Positions 9,618-22,284 of a stretch of 64,000 nucleotides of DNA are shown in pieces. How positions within the stretch are numbered: the stretch's first letter is position 1; every line of letters starts with the position of its first letter. Made by a program: the position numbers and the translations under genes. The DNA is from Streptomyces sp. NBC_00582 (GTDB lineage: Bacteria; Actinomycetota; Actinomycetes; Streptomycetales; Streptomycetaceae), in contig NZ_CP107772.1 in NCBI RefSeq assembly GCF_036345155.1, positions 3,782,001 through 3,846,000 of the forward strand, given 5' to 3'. Under the pieces are notes generated by a model. The model was not told the DNA's origin. It ran no database searches and saw only the letters and a list, made by a program, of their open reading frames with translations.

Positions 9618-10823
9618 ATGGCACGGACGCGCACCCGGCGCCGGCGCCGGGCCGGAGGCCTGACCGCGGTCGTCACGACCGTGATCCTGTCGGCCTCGAG
9701 TCCGCCCGCGCACGCCGTACCGGAGGGGAGAGTCGCCGGCGCCGGTGTGCCCGGTTCCGTGGGCGGAAGCTATCTGGTGACGCTGAGGGGGGACACCCGG
9801 GCGTCCTCGGACGCCGCGCGGCGCCTCGTCAGCGCCTTCGGGGTGAGAATCAGCCACACCTACGGCACGGTCCTCAACGGCTTCGCCGTCCGAGCGAGCG
9901 CGCGGCAGGCCCGGCGGCTCGCGGCCGACCCCCGGGTGGCCTCGGTCGTCCAGGACACCGAGGTGGCGGTGGACGCGGCCGCGAGGAACCCGCCGTCCTG
10001 GGGCCTTGACCGGGTGGACCAGCCCAGCCTGCCGCTGGACGGCGGCTACCGCCAACCCGCGTCCGGGGGCGCCGGGGTGACGGTGTACGTCATCGACACC
10101 GGGATCCGGATCACCCACGGCGACTTCGGCGGGCGCGCGAGGTACGGCTGGGACTTCGTCGACGGGGACCGCACCGCCTCCGACGGCAACGGCCACGGCA
10201 CCCATGTCGCCGGTCTCGTCGCGGGCAGGACGTTCGGGGTCGCCGGGAAGGCGAAGGTCGTCGCGGTGCGCGTCCTGGACGACGCGGGCGCCGGGACCAC
10301 GGCCCGGGCCATCGCCGGCATCGACTGGGTCACGCGGCACGCCCGCAAACCGGCCGTCGCCAACCTCAGCCTGGGCGGCTCGTACAACGCGCAGCTCGAC
10401 GCGGCCGTCCGGGCCTCCATCAGATCCGGCGTCACCTATGTCGTGGCGGCCGGCAACGGGGGCCGCGCCGCGGCCCTGGAGTCCCCGGCCGACGTCCGGG
10501 AGGCCGTCACCGTCGGCGCCACCGACCGCGGGGACGCCCGGGCCGACTTCTCCAACTACGGCTCGGCGCTCGACCTGTTCGCCCCGGGGGTGTCGATCAC
10601 CTCCGCGTCGTCCAGGAGCGACACGGGCCGCGTCACCTCCTCGGGTACGTCGACGGCGGCGCCGTTCGCGGCGGGCGCGGCCGCGCTGTATCTCGCCGGT
10701 CACCCGAGGGCCACCCCGGCGCAGGTGGCTCGGGCGCTGGTCGCGGGGGCCGTGAACGGCAAGGTCTCCGGCCGGGGGGCCGGTTCGCCGGACAAACTCC
10801 TGCAGGTGGCCCCCGCCACATGA
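9618..10823 (+). CDS. Secreted S8 family serine protease (subtilase)
   Basis: A 401-residue secreted subtilisin-like protease. It has an arginine-rich signal peptide ending near PPAHA, an I9 inhibitor propeptide, and a catalytic triad of D160 (VIDTG), H193 (GNGHGTHVAG) and S345 (SSGTSTAAP). The usual GTSMAxP motif reads GTSTAAP here. A GAGGAGG sequence lies a little far upstream of the ATG. It sits between glgP and the glgE operon without an obvious metabolic link to them. Confidence 0.93.
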   Translation: MARTRTRRRRRAGGLTAVVTTVILSASSPPAHAVPEGRVAGAGVPGSVGGSYLVTLRGDTRASSDAARRLVSAFGVRISHTYGTVLNGFAVRASARQARRLAADPRVASVVQDTEVAVDAAARNPPSWGLDRVDQPSLPLDGGYRQPASGGAGVTVYVIDTGIRITHGDFGGRARYGWDFVDGDRTASDGNGHGTHVAGLVAGRTFGVAGKAKVVAVRVLDDAGAGTTARAIAGIDWVTRHARKPAVANLSLGGSYNAQLDAAVRASIRSGVTYVVAAGNGGRAAALESPADVREAVTVGATDRGDARADFSNYGSALDLFAPGVSITSASSRSDTGRVTSSGTSTAAPFAAGAAALYLAGHPRATPAQVARALVAGAVNGKVSGRGAGSPDKLLQVAPAT

Positions 10824-11009
10824 CGGAAACCCAGGACCGGCTCCCTTCCGTGCCCGGCGAGGCGCGAACGGGGCCGGTCTTGTGCGTAGACATACGCGTG
10901 AGTAGTTAACAAAGTGCCGGAATGCGCACCCGATTAGGGTGGGAAGGCTCCCCCGGTACTCGACCCCACATCCCTCCGCCCACCCTCGTTGCTGCGGACA
11001 GGAGCGGTC

Positions 11010-13072
11010 ATGCCCGCCAAGCACCACTCGTCATCACCCCCGACACCCCGTACCCCCCACACCGAGGCCACCCCTGCCTCCGATCCGGCGCCGCCCGTGG
11101 CCACCGCCGTCGGGCGGATCCCGGTCCTCGACGTCCGGCCCCTGGTCCAGCAGGGGCGCCGGCCCGCGAAGGCCGTCACCGGTGAGACCTTCGAGGTCTC
11201 GGCGACCGTGTTCCGCGAGGGCCACGACGCCGTCGCCGCCAATGTCGTACTGGAGGACCCCGACGGCCGTCCCGGTCCCTGGACCCCGATGCGTGAACTC
11301 GCCCCCGGCACCGACCGCTGGGGCGCCGACGTCACCCCGGACGCCCCGGGCCGCTGGACGTACCGGGTGGAGGCCTGGAGCGACCCGGTCGCCACCTGGC
11401 GGCACCACGCGCAGATCAAGATCCCGGCCGGAATGGACATCGAGCTGGTCCTGGAGGAGGGCGCACGACTGTACGAACGCGCGGTCGCCGGTGTCCCCAA
11501 GGGGGGTGGAAAACGCGCCGTTCTGCGCGCCGCGGTCGCCGCCCTGCGCGACGACGCCCGCCCTGCGGCCTCCCGGTTGGCGGCGGCGCTGACGCCGGAG
11601 GTCGACGCGGTCCTCACCCGGTACCCGCTGCGGGAACTGCTCACCGCCTCCGACCCGTTGCCCCTGCTGGTCGAGCGCGAACGCGCCCTGTACGGCTCCT
11701 GGTACGAGTTCTTCCCCCGCTCCGAGGGCACCGCCGACACCCCGCACGGCACCTTCCGCACCGCCGCCCGCCGGCTGCCCGCCATCGCCGCCATGGGCTT
11801 CGACGTCGTCTACCTCCCCCCGATCCACCCCATCGGCACCACCTTCCGCAAGGGCCGCAACAACACCCTGCACGCCACCCCCGACGACGTCGGCGTCCCC
11901 TGGGCCATCGGCTCCCCCGAAGGCGGCCACGACGCCGTCCACCCCGACCTCGGCACCCTCGACGACTTCGCCCGCTTCGTCGAACAGGCCGCGGCCCTCG
12001 GCATGGAGATCGCCCTCGACCTCGCCCTGCAGTGCTCACCGGACCACCCCTGGGTGCACAAACACCCCGAGTGGTTCCACCACCGCCCCGACGGCACCAT
12101 CGCCCACGCGGAGAACCCCCCGAAGAAGTACCAGGACATCTACCCCATCGCCTTCGACGCCGACCTCGACGGCCTGATCGCCGAGACCCTGCGCGTCCTG
12201 CGCCACTGGATGGCATACGGCGTGCGGATCTTCCGCGTCGACAACCCCCACACCAAACCCGTCGTGTTCTGGGAACGCGTCATCGCCGACATCAACCGCA
12301 CCGACCCCGACGTCCTCTTCCTCGCCGAGGCCTTCACCCGCCCCGCGATGATGCACACCCTCGCCCAGATCGGCTTCCAGCAGTCCTACACCTACTTCAC
12401 CTGGCGCACCACCAAACAGGAACTGACCGAGTACCTCACCGAACTCTCGGGGGAGGCCGCCTCCTACATGCGGCCCAACCTCTTCACCAACACCCCCGAC
12501 ATCCTCCACGCCTACCTCCAGCACGGCGGCCCGCCCGCCTTCGCCGTCCGCGCCGTCCTCGCCGCCACCCTCTCCCCCACCTGGGGCATCTACAGCGGCT
12601 ACGAACTCTGCGAGAACACCCCCCTGCGCCCCGGCAGCGAGGAATACCTCGACTCCGAGAAGTACCAGCTCAAGGCACGCGACTGGGACACCCCCGACAC
12701 CCTCGCCCCCCTCATCACCCGCCTCAACGAGATCCGGCGGGCGAACCCCGCCCTGCGCGCCCTGCGCAACCTTCACTTCCACCACACCGACAAGGAAGCG
12801 GTGATCGCCTACTCGAAGAAGAGCGGTTCGAACACGGTTCTGGTGGTCGTCAACCTCGACCCCCACCACACCCAGGAGGCGACGGTCTCGTTGGACATGC
12901 CGCAACTCGGCCTGGACTGGCACGAGTCGGCGCCGGTGCGCGACGAGCTCACCGGCGAGACCTACCACTGGGGCAGGGCCAACTACGTGCGCCTGGAACC
13001 GGGCACCCGGCCCGCGCACGTCCTCACCGTCCTGCGACCGTCCAACCCGCAGATCGGAGGGTCACCCACACG

Positions 13073-13076
<4 letters not shown>
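11010..13076 (+). CDS. glgE: Alpha-1,4-glucan:maltose-1-phosphate maltosyltransferase GlgE (GH13_3)
   Basis: A 688-residue transferase that adds maltosyl units from maltose-1-phosphate to alpha-glucan. It has an N-terminal DUF3416 beta domain and a GH13 barrel with nucleophile D411 in [10 protein letters not shown] and acid/base E440 in FLAEAFTRP. The 29-residue spacing equals that of the characterised S. coelicolor enzyme. The ATG 11010 has AGGAG at correct spacing. The stop overlaps the treS start (ATGA). It is first gene of the glgE-treS-mak-glgB cluster. Confidence 0.95.
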
Positions 13077-14773
<1,697 letters not shown>

Positions 14774-14780
14774 AAGGCAG

Positions 14781-14810
14781 CGGGCGGGGCGGTTTCCCCT
14801 GTCCCGCCCG
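14781..14810 (+). terminator. Hairpin between treS and mak, possible attenuator
   Basis: An 8-bp stem, CGGGCGGG at 14781-14788 with CCCGCCCG at 14803-14810, lies eight bases after the treS stop. No T-tract follows, so it may trim or attenuate read-through, or be a chance GC-rich hairpin. Confidence 0.35.
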
Positions 14811-14860
14811 GGGCACGCATCAGTAACACCCCGACCCCCCGGGGAAAGGAATGTGACGCC

Positions 14861-16240
14861 ATGGCGAAGACTGTCACACGTTCCGGCGGCTCCGGCACGA
14901 CCAGCCCCGCACTCCTCGCGTCACTGGACCCGCTGCTGCGGGAGTGGCTGCCCCGGCAGCGCTGGTTCGCCGGCAAGGGGCGCCCGGTCACCGGGTTCTC
15001 GCTGGTCGCGGCCACCGAGCTGCTGCCGGCCGGCTCCCGGCTCGGGCTGTACCACCTGCTGCTGCGTGCCCACCAGCCGGACAGCGCGGGCGACCGCTAC
15101 CAGCTCCTGATCGGGGTGCGCGAGGCCCTGCCGCCCCGGCTGGCGCCCGCGCTGATCGGCCATGTGACGCAAGGGCCGCTGGCCGGGCGGACCGTCTACG
15201 ACGCCCTGTACGACACCCGGCCCACCGAGCTGCTGCTGGAGGCCCTGCGCTCCCGGGCCCGGATCGGCGCCCTGCGCTGCGAACGCGACCCGGAGCAGGA
15301 GATCCGGTCGGGTCTGGTCCCGCGCCTGATGACGGCCGAGCAGTCGAACTCGTCCGTCGTCTACGGAGATACGTTCATCCTAAAGCTGTTCCGCCGGGTG
15401 GCGCCCGGGGTCAACCCCGACCTGGAGCTGCCGCTGGCGCTGGCCCGCGAGGGCTGCCCCCGGGTGCCGGCGCCGACCGCCTGGATGGAGACCGAGGTCG
15501 ACGGTGAGTCGTACGTCCTCGGTGTCCTCCAGCCCTATGTGCAGGGTGCGACGGACGGCTGGGAGCTGGCGCTGCGGGAGCTGGCCAAGGGGGAGGACTT
15601 CGTCGCGGAGGCGCGGGCGCTGGGGCGGGCCACCGCCGAGGTGCACGGGGCGCTGGCCCGTGCGCTGCCCACGGCGACGCTGGGACCGGCGCAGATACAG
15701 CCGATGGTCGACGGGATGGTCGTACGGCTGGAGGCGGCGGCGCAGGCGGTGCCGGCGCTGCGGCCGTACGCGCCCGCGCTGCGCACCGCCTTCACCGCGC
15801 TGGCGGATCTGGCGGCGGAGGGGCACACCTGGACCGCCCAGCGCGTCCACGGCGATCTGCATCTCGGGCAGTGCCTGCGGGCGCCGTCCGGGGAGTGGTC
15901 GCTGATCGACTTCGAGGGGGAGCCGGCCCGCCCGCCGGCCGAGCGCAGGATGGCCCAGCCGGCGGTGCGGGACGTGGCGGGCATGCTGCGGTCCTTCGAC
16001 TACGCGGCCCACTCCTGCGAGCGGCCGGCGCCCGGCTGGGCGCACGCCTGCCGGGCGGCGTACTGCTCGGGGTACGCCGAGGCGGCGGGCCGTGATCCGC
16101 GTACCGATCCGGTGCTGCTGCGGGCCTTCGAGACGGACAAGGCGGTCTACGAGGTCGTCTACGAGGCCCGGCACCGCCCCGACTGGCTGCCCGTCCCGCT
16201 GTCCGCGATACACCGCCTCGCCTCACCCGACCTGCCTTGA
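14861..16240 (+). CDS. mak: Maltokinase (Mak/Pep2)
   Basis: A 459-residue kinase that phosphorylates maltose to maltose-1-phosphate for GlgE. It has the aminoglycoside-phosphotransferase-like fold: the N-terminal [11 protein letters not shown] cap motif, catalytic loop HGDLHLGQ with H330/D332, and metal-binding D350 in LIDFEGEP. An AAAGGA ribosome site precedes the ATG. It lies 87 bp after treS and 13 bp before glgB. In some actinobacteria TreS and Mak are fused or form a complex; here they are separate. Confidence 0.93.
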   Translation: MAKTVTRSGGSGTTSPALLASLDPLLREWLPRQRWFAGKGRPVTGFSLVAATELLPAGSRLGLYHLLLRAHQPDSAGDRYQLLIGVREALPPRLAPALIGHVTQGPLAGRTVYDALYDTRPTELLLEALRSRARIGALRCERDPEQEIRSGLVPRLMTAEQSNSSVVYGDTFILKLFRRVAPGVNPDLELPLALAREGCPRVPAPTAWMETEVDGESYVLGVLQPYVQGATDGWELALRELAKGEDFVAEARALGRATAEVHGALARALPTATLGPAQIQPMVDGMVVRLEAAAQAVPALRPYAPALRTAFTALADLAAEGHTWTAQRVHGDLHLGQCLRAPSGEWSLIDFEGEPARPPAERRMAQPAVRDVAGMLRSFDYAAHSCERPAPGWAHACRAAYCSGYAEAAGRDPRTDPVLLRAFETDKAVYEVVYEARHRPDWLPVPLSAIHRLASPDLP

Positions 16241-16253
16241 GGAGGCCCCGCAC

Positions 16254-18527
16254 GTGACTCCCCCGAAGAAGAAGGCCACCGGCAAGGGCGGCAAGAACGG
16301 CAGGAAGAGCAGGCCTTCCGTCTCGCCGCCGGCACCCGCCTTCTCCCCCGCCCCGGACGCCGTCGACCGTGAGCGCCTGCTGCACGGCACGCATCACGAC
16401 CCGCACTCCGTGCTGGGCGCTCACCCGGCGCCCGGCGGGGTCGTCTTCCGTGCCCTGCGGCCCTACGCGCGGTCGGTCACCGTCGTCGCGGGCGGGCTGC
16501 GGGCGGAGTTGCACGACGACGGGGACGGCTTCTTCTCCGGTCTGCTGCCGCTGACGGAGGTCCCGGCGTACCGGCTGCTGGTGGAGTACGAGCGCACGAC
16601 CCTGGAGACCGAGGACGCGTACCGCTTCCTGCCCACGCTCGGCGATCTGGATCTGCATCTGATCGGCGAGGGACGGCACGAGGAGTTGTGGACGGTGCTC
16701 GGCGCGCACCCGACGACCCATGAGGACGTGACCGGCACCCGGTTCTCGGTGTGGGCGCCGAACGCGCGCGGGGTGCGCGTGGCCGGGTCCTTCAACTTCT
16801 GGGACGGCACCGGGCATCCGATGCGTTCGCTGGGCTCCTCGGGGGTGTGGGAGCTGTTCGTGCCGGGGATCGGCGAGGGGGAGCTGTACAAGTTCGACAT
16901 CGCCCGCCCGGACGGCTCGCACACCCTGCGCGCCGATCCGCTGGCCCGGCGCACGGAGGTGCCGCCGGCGACCTCGTCGATCGTGCACACCTCGGACTAC
17001 GCGTGGGGCGACGAGGAGTGGCTGGCCCGGCGGGGTGAGATACCCGTGCACGAGGCGCCGTTCTCGGTCTACGAGGTCCATCTGCCGTCCTGGCGCCCGG
17101 GCCTGACGTATCGCCAACTGGCCGAGCAACTCCCCGCCTACGTCAGCGACCTGGGCTTCACGCACGTCGAGCTGATGCCGGTCGCCGAGCATCCCTTCGG
17201 CGGCTCCTGGGGCTACCAGGTCACCGGTTTCTACGCGCCGACGGCCCGGCTCGGCACCCCGGACGACTTCAAGCACCTGGTCGACGCGCTGCACCGGGCG
17301 GGCATCGGCGTCCTCATGGACTGGGTGCCGGCGCACTTCCCGCGCGACGCGTGGGCGCTCGCGGAGTTCGACGGGCGGCCGCTGTACGAGCACGCGGACC
17401 CGCTGCGCGCCGCCCACCCCGACTGGGGGACGCTGGAGTTCGACTTCGGGCGGCGCGAGGTGCGCAACTTCCTGGTCGCCAACGCCACGTACTGGTGCGA
17501 GGAGTTCCACATCGACGGGCTGCGGGTGGACGCCGTCGCCTCGATGCTCTATCTCGACTACTCGCGCGAGCCGGGCCAGTGGACGCCGAACGAGCACGGC
17601 GGCCGGGAGAACCTGGACGCCGTCGCCTTCCTCCAGGAGATGAACGCGACGGTCTACCGGCGCAACCCCGGGGTCGTGACGGTCGCCGAGGAGTCGACCG
17701 CCTGGGACGGTGTCACCCGGGCCACCCACCACCGCGGCCCGAGCGGCTTCGGCGGGCTCGGATTCGGGCTGAAGTGGAACATGGGCTGGATGCACGACTC
17801 GCTCCAGTACATGGCCCATCAGCCGGTGCACCGCAAGTACCACCACCACGAGATGACCTTCTCGATGGTGTACGCGTACAGCGAGAACTACGTGCTGCCG
17901 ATCTCCCACGACGAGGTCGTGCACGGCAAGCGCTCCCTGGTGTCGAAGATGCCGGGCGACTGGTGGCAGCAGCGCGCCGACCTACGGGCCTACCTTGCCT
18001 TCATGTGGGCCCACCCTGGGAAACAACTGCTGTTCATGGGGCAGGAGTTCGCTCAGGGCGCTGAGTGGTCGGAGGCGCACGGCCCGGACTGGTGGCTGCT
18101 GGACTCGGCGTACGGGGCCGAGCCCGACCACCGGGGGGTGCGCGATCTGGTCCGTGACCTCAACGCGGCCTACCGGGCGACGCCCGCGCTGTGGCAGCGG
18201 GACACCGACCCGGCCGGCTTCGAGTGGGTGGTCGGGGACGCCGCCGACGACAACGTCTTCGCCTTCCTCCGCCTCGACGCGGAGGGCACCCCGCTGCTGT
18301 CCGTCTCCAACCTCTCCCCCGTCGTCCGCCACGACTACCGTCTCGGCGTCCCCGACGACATCCCGGCCTGGCACGAGACCCTCAACACCGACGCCGAACG
18401 CTACGGCGGCGGCGGTGTCGTCCGGACGGACCCGCTGAAGCCGGAGCCCCAGCCCTGGCACGGCCGCCCGGCCAGCATCCGCCTGACGTTGCCACCCCTG
18501 GCGACGGTGTGGCTGCGCCCGGCCTAA
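16254..18527 (+). CDS. glgB: 1,4-alpha-glucan branching enzyme GlgB
   Basis: A 757-residue branching enzyme that makes alpha-1,6 branches in the glucan extended by GlgE. It has a Lys/Gly-rich N terminus, an N-terminal beta module, a CBM48 module near 160-240, and a GH13_9 barrel with nucleophile D426 ([11 protein letters not shown]) and acid/base E479 (VAEEST). The 53-residue spacing equals that of E. coli GlgB. The GTG at 16254 follows GAGGAGG. The stop overlaps the convergent P450 stop by 4 bp, with no terminator between them. Confidence 0.95.
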   Translation: MTPPKKKATGKGGKNGRKSRPSVSPPAPAFSPAPDAVDRERLLHGTHHDPHSVLGAHPAPGGVVFRALRPYARSVTVVAGGLRAELHDDGDGFFSGLLPLTEVPAYRLLVEYERTTLETEDAYRFLPTLGDLDLHLIGEGRHEELWTVLGAHPTTHEDVTGTRFSVWAPNARGVRVAGSFNFWDGTGHPMRSLGSSGVWELFVPGIGEGELYKFDIARPDGSHTLRADPLARRTEVPPATSSIVHTSDYAWGDEEWLARRGEIPVHEAPFSVYEVHLPSWRPGLTYRQLAEQLPAYVSDLGFTHVELMPVAEHPFGGSWGYQVTGFYAPTARLGTPDDFKHLVDALHRAGIGVLMDWVPAHFPRDAWALAEFDGRPLYEHADPLRAAHPDWGTLEFDFGRREVRNFLVANATYWCEEFHIDGLRVDAVASMLYLDYSREPGQWTPNEHGGRENLDAVAFLQEMNATVYRRNPGVVTVAEESTAWDGVTRATHHRGPSGFGGLGFGLKWNMGWMHDSLQYMAHQPVHRKYHHHEMTFSMVYAYSENYVLPISHDEVVHGKRSLVSKMPGDWWQQRADLRAYLAFMWAHPGKQLLFMGQEFAQGAEWSEAHGPDWWLLDSAYGAEPDHRGVRDLVRDLNAAYRATPALWQRDTDPAGFEWVVGDAADDNVFAFLRLDAEGTPLLSVSNLSPVVRHDYRLGVPDDIPAWHETLNTDAERYGGGGVVRTDPLKPEPQPWHGRPASIRLTLPPLATVWLRPA

Positions 18528-19927
18528 CTCTCCTTCTTGCCGCCGAACATCAGCCGCCGCAGCGCCGCCAGGAGTCCCCTCGCCTGGCTCTCCTGGTGAG
18601 GGACGGCCGGGAGCAGGTGCGGGTCGGGGCGGTGCAGGGACGGGGCGTCGCTGGACAGCTCGTAGCGGACCGGGAGGACCTTCAGGCCGCGGATCACCGG
18701 GCCGGAGCGCCAGGGCAACTGGTCCGGGGGGAGGGTGAGTTCGGCCTGGGCGAAGTGGTCGAAGACCCGGCCGACGGCGGTGGTGACGATCAGGGCGCCG
18801 AGTTCGCGGGCGGCACTCGGGCACTGGTGGGAGCCGGCGCCCCAGCCGAGGTGGGCGCGGGTGGAGACGGTGGAGCCGACCATCGTGGAGGAGCCGATGG
18901 CCAGCAGGTCCTGGTGGGCGGCGGCCGCGGAGGGGGAGACGATGTCGCCCGCGCGGATCCAGAACCGGCCGAGCCGGACGTCCCGGGCGGCGAACCGGAA
19001 GCACATGTTGGCGACCGGGGGGTTGGCGAGGGCCGCCCGGTTGACGGTCTCGCCGAGCTGGCCCGCCGACAGGCTGCGGCGGACGGTGGCGTTGCCGCGC
19101 AGCACCTCCAGCAGGGTGTTGAGGACCATGTTGCCGGTGATGTCGTTGAGGTAGACGGCGTTCATGAACAGCTCCCGGCCGAGCTGTTCGTCGGAGAGGT
19201 CCGGATCGGCGAGCATCAGGTACGAGGTGAGGTCGTCGCCGGGGCGGGCGCGACGGTGGGCGGCGAGACGCGTGAAGGCGGCCAGCGCCCGGCCGGTGGC
19301 GGGGCCCGCGTCGGGGCCGCCGTCCAGCATCCGCCACAGGTCCATGACGAGTTCGTCGCCGAGGTCGACCGGGCAGCCGAAGAGTTTCGTGGTGACCATC
19401 AGCAGCAGCGGCCGGGTGTACTGGGCGCCCAGGTCGCAGAATCCGGTGCGGCCCGACTCGGCGGCGAGCAGGGCGACCAGTTCGTCGGCGTAGCGGGCGA
19501 CGGCCTGGCGCAGTTCCCAGCCGACGGGGCTCTTAGGGTCCTGGAAGGGGCGCAGGGCGGCGTGGTGGGTGCGGCGGGCGGCGCGGTGCTCCTCGTCGTC
19601 CATGAACATCATCTGGCGGACCTCGTAGCCCGCGAGCAGCGGCCAGTCGTGCGGGAGTTCCCCCTGGGCCCGGGCCCGCCAGTGCCGTACGTCCCGCCGC
19701 CACTGGCTCTCGTTCTTCAGGACCTCCAGGACCTCCCGGTAGTCGAGGACCAGCCACACCGGTACGCCCATCAGCCCGACGGGCGCCACGGGGCCGTAGG
19801 TGGCGCGCAGCCTCCGGTACACCGTGCCGGGGTCGGCGTCGAACTCGGCGGTGAGCAGCGGCTGGACGGCCACCGACCCGAGGGCGGGGCTGTCGGCCGG
19901 TGCGGTGGCGTGGGGCTGGGCTTCCAT
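18524..19927 (-). CDS. Cytochrome P450 with non-canonical K-helix
   Basis: A 467-residue P450 by fold signatures: a heme-ligand loop GWGAGSHQC with C369, and the segment [11 protein letters not shown] that follows the K helix. The ExxR motif is absent: counting back from the NPPV motif, the Glu and Arg positions are R and L. The I-helix acid-alcohol site reads YLNDITGN, with Ile where Glu/Asp is expected. CYP157-type enzymes also lack ExxR. ATG 19927 has no Shine-Dalgarno sequence. A TAAGCG about 7 bp upstream suggests a leaderless promoter. It lies 54 bp after helD on the same strand. The substrate is unknown and no ferredoxin is adjacent. Confidence 0.85.
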   Translation of the reverse strand: MEAQPHATAPADSPALGSVAVQPLLTAEFDADPGTVYRRLRATYGPVAPVGLMGVPVWLVLDYREVLEVLKNESQWRRDVRHWRARAQGELPHDWPLLAGYEVRQMMFMDDEEHRAARRTHHAALRPFQDPKSPVGWELRQAVARYADELVALLAAESGRTGFCDLGAQYTRPLLLMVTTKLFGCPVDLGDELVMDLWRMLDGGPDAGPATGRALAAFTRLAAHRRARPGDDLTSYLMLADPDLSDEQLGRELFMNAVYLNDITGNMVLNTLLEVLRGNATVRRSLSAGQLGETVNRAALANPPVANMCFRFAARDVRLGRFWIRAGDIVSPSAAAAHQDLLAIGSSTMVGSTVSTRAHLGWGAGSHQCPSAARELGALIVTTAVGRVFDHFAQAELTLPPDQLPWRSGPVIRGLKVLPVRYELSSDAPSLHRPDPHLLPAVPHQESQARGLLAALRRLMFGGKKES

Positions 19928-19959
19928 ATGGCAACGCTTACCGCACCGGCCGTGCACGC

Positions 19960-19973
19960 GCCGTGATCACGGC
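19960..19973. promoter_or_regulatory. 14-bp palindrome between helD and the P450 gene
   Basis: GCCGTGATCACGGC is a perfect palindrome in the 54-bp gap between the helD stop and the P450 start, just upstream of the possible P450 -10 element. It could be an operator. I see no candidate regulator for it. Confidence 0.35.
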
Positions 19974-19981
19974 ACGAACTG

Positions 19982-22255
19982 TTACGTTCTGGTGATCCCG
20001 CGTGACGCCAGGGCCGTCACCAGCGCCTTCGGCAGCTCCTTGGTATGGACCACGCCGAGCCGCTGGGTGGCCCGGGTGAGGGCGACGTAGAGGTCGCTGG
20101 TGCCGTAGAGACCCGGCTCGACGACCAGGACCGAGTCGAATTCGAGGCCCTTCGACTGGCGGGGGTCCAGCAGGACGACGGTGCGGGTGAGGTCGGGCTC
20201 GGCGCCCGCCGCGACCCCCTCCAGCCGGGCGGCCAGCCTGCGGTGCAGATGGCGCGGGGCGATGACGGCGAGCCGGCCCTCGGCGGGGGTCAGCTCCTTC
20301 ACCGCCTCGGCGACCGCGCCGGGCAGGTCGTCGGTGGCGCGCGCCCAGGGCCGTACCCCGGTGGACCGCACCGAGCTCGGCGGCTCGAAGTCGGGGTCCT
20401 CGGCGCGGACGACGGCCGCCGCGACCTCCATGATCTCGGCGGGGGTGCGGTAGTTGACGCCGAGGCGGGTGTGCTCGTAGCGGTCCTCGACATACGGCTG
20501 GAGGATCTGCGCCCAGGAGCCGACGCCGGCCGCCTCGGCGGTCTGCGCGGGGTCGCCGACCAGGGTCATCGAGCGGGTCGGGCTGCGCCGCATGAGCAGC
20601 CGCCAGGCCATCGGGGACAGCTCCTGCGCCTCGTCGACGATGATGTGCCCGAACGCCCAGGTCCGGTCGGCGGCGGCACGCTCGGCGGCGCTGCGGTGGT
20701 CGTCCTCCTCCTGCCGCTCGGCGAACCGCTCGGCGTCGATGATGTCGTGGGCGGACAGGACCTCGCTGTCCTCGTCGTCGATGCCCTCGAACTCGTAGGT
20801 CCGGGAGGCGTACGACACGTCGAGGACGCCCTGCGCGTACGCCACCTGCGTCTCGCGCTCCCGTTCCGCGCGGGCCCGCGCCACCCGCTCGTCCACGCCG
20901 AGCAGTTCGGCGGCCTCGTCGAGCAGGGGGACGTCCGCCACGGTCCACGCCCGGGTCACCGGGCGCCGTACGGCGGCCGCGTCCTCGTCGGGGAGATGGC
21001 CGACGGGGTCGGCGAGGAAGTCGGCGACCAGGCGCTGCGGAGTCAGTCGCGGCCAGAGCTGGTCGATGGCGGCCCACACCTCGGGGTTCTCGGCGAGGTC
21101 GTCGCGGATCTGGGTGATGTCGCTGGCGTCGAGGAGGTTGGAGCCGTCGTAGGGGTCGGTGCCGACGCGCTCGGCGTACAGCTCGGTGAGGGTGTTGAGG
21201 ATGTGGCCCTCGAAGTGCTCACGGGCCACGTTGTGGGGCAGTTTCGCGGCCCGGGTGCGTTCGCGGGCGACCTTCACCAGGCCGTCGTCGAGCATCAGGA
21301 CCTCCCGGTCGTGCTCGATCGCGATCACCGGGTCGGGCAGCGACTGCCAGTCCCGGACGACCTCGGCGAGCACGTCGGCCATGTCGGCGCGGCCCTTGAC
21401 CGCGGCGGCCGCACGGGTGTCCGTCGCGGTCGCCTTCACGCCGGGGAACAGCTCGCCGACCGTCGCGAGCAGCACGCCGGTCTCGCCGAGGGAGGGCAGC
21501 ACCTCGCCGATGTAGCCGAGGAAGGCGGGGTTGGGGCCGACGATGAGGACGGCGCGCTTGGCGAGGAGTTCGCGGTGCTCGTACAGCAGGTACGCGGCGC
21601 GGTGCAGGGCGACGGCGGTCTTGCCGGTGCCGGGGCCGCCCTCGACGACCAGGACGCCCCGGTGCGGGGCGCGGATGATCTCGTCCTGCTCGGCCTGGAT
21701 GGTCTGCACGATGTCGTGCATCCGGCCGGTGCGCGCGGCGTTCAGCGCGGCCAGCAGGACGTCGTCGCCGGTGGGGTCCTCGTGGCCGGTGCGCTCCTGG
21801 TCGCCGAGGTCGAGGATCTCGTCGTGCAGGGCGGTGACCCGGCGGCCCTCGGTGGTGAGGTGCCGGCGGCGGCGCAGGCCGAGCGGGGTGTGGCCGGTGG
21901 CCAGGTAGAAGGGACGGGCCACGTCGGCCCGCCAGTCGATCAGGACCGGGGTGCGGTCGGCGTCGTCGGCGCGCAGCCCGATCCGGCCGATGTGGTGGGT
22001 CACGCCCGAGGTGAGGTCGATCCGTCCGAAGCAGAGCGAGCCGTCCACGGCGTTGAGCGCGGCCAGCAGTCCGGAGCGCTCGGCGACGAGGATGTCCCGC
22101 TCCAGGCGGGCCTGCATGGGCGTGTTGCCCTGGGCGAGCGCGTCGTCGACGGAGGCCTCGGTGTCACCGCGCAGGGCGTCGACCCGGGCGTACAGGCCGT
22201 CGATGAATTCCTGCTCGCGCCGCAATTCACTGTCTGGAAAGCCGGTGTTTGACAA
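19982..22255 (-). CDS. HelD/HelR-type RNA polymerase recycling ATPase (UvrD-like superfamily 1)
   Basis: A 757-residue UvrD-like ATPase. It has an N-terminal coiled coil (RREQEFIDGLYARVDALR), Walker A GGPGTGKT at 206-213, a DEAQELSP Walker B motif and the C-terminal motif VALTRATQRLGVVHT. The long N-terminal coiled coil and length match actinobacterial HelD, which releases RNA polymerase from stalled or rifamycin-bound complexes, rather than a true DNA helicase. The start is TTG, with GGGAGCGG upstream. I do not see the rifamycin-associated inverted repeat reported before helR genes. Its start codon overlaps a divergent promoter. Confidence 0.88.
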   Translation of the reverse strand: MSNTGFPDSELRREQEFIDGLYARVDALRGDTEASVDDALAQGNTPMQARLERDILVAERSGLLAALNAVDGSLCFGRIDLTSGVTHHIGRIGLRADDADRTPVLIDWRADVARPFYLATGHTPLGLRRRRHLTTEGRRVTALHDEILDLGDQERTGHEDPTGDDVLLAALNAARTGRMHDIVQTIQAEQDEIIRAPHRGVLVVEGGPGTGKTAVALHRAAYLLYEHRELLAKRAVLIVGPNPAFLGYIGEVLPSLGETGVLLATVGELFPGVKATATDTRAAAAVKGRADMADVLAEVVRDWQSLPDPVIAIEHDREVLMLDDGLVKVARERTRAAKLPHNVAREHFEGHILNTLTELYAERVGTDPYDGSNLLDASDITQIRDDLAENPEVWAAIDQLWPRLTPQRLVADFLADPVGHLPDEDAAAVRRPVTRAWTVADVPLLDEAAELLGVDERVARARAERERETQVAYAQGVLDVSYASRTYEFEGIDDEDSEVLSAHDIIDAERFAERQEEDDHRSAAERAAADRTWAFGHIIVDEAQELSPMAWRLLMRRSPTRSMTLVGDPAQTAEAAGVGSWAQILQPYVEDRYEHTRLGVNYRTPAEIMEVAAAVVRAEDPDFEPPSSVRSTGVRPWARATDDLPGAVAEAVKELTPAEGRLAVIAPRHLHRRLAARLEGVAAGAEPDLTRTVVLLDPRQSKGLEFDSVLVVEPGLYGTSDLYVALTRATQRLGVVHTKELPKALVTALASRGITRT

Positions 22256-22278
22256 TTCCGCTCCCGCCCGGATATACT
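22249..22278 (+). promoter_or_regulatory. Near-consensus housekeeping promoter reading away from helD
   Basis: A perfect -35 TTGACA (22249-22254) and a -10 TATACT (22273-22278) are separated by 18 bp. Such a match is rare in Streptomyces. The -35 overlaps the helD start codon on the other strand. Transcription would start near 22285 and meet a strong terminator about 90 nt later, with no coding gene between. Confidence 0.75.
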
Positions 22279-22284
22279 GTGCTC

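Noticed and set aside
9367..9624. Extending glgP to the far upstream start
   Set aside because: The added 86 residues are Arg/Pro-rich and non-conserved, would overlap the subtilase start, and GTG 9366 has a ribosome site and the family N terminus.
19982..22255. Annotating the gene as a plain UvrD DNA helicase
   Set aside because: The long N-terminal coiled coil and overall arrangement match HelD-type RNA polymerase factors better.
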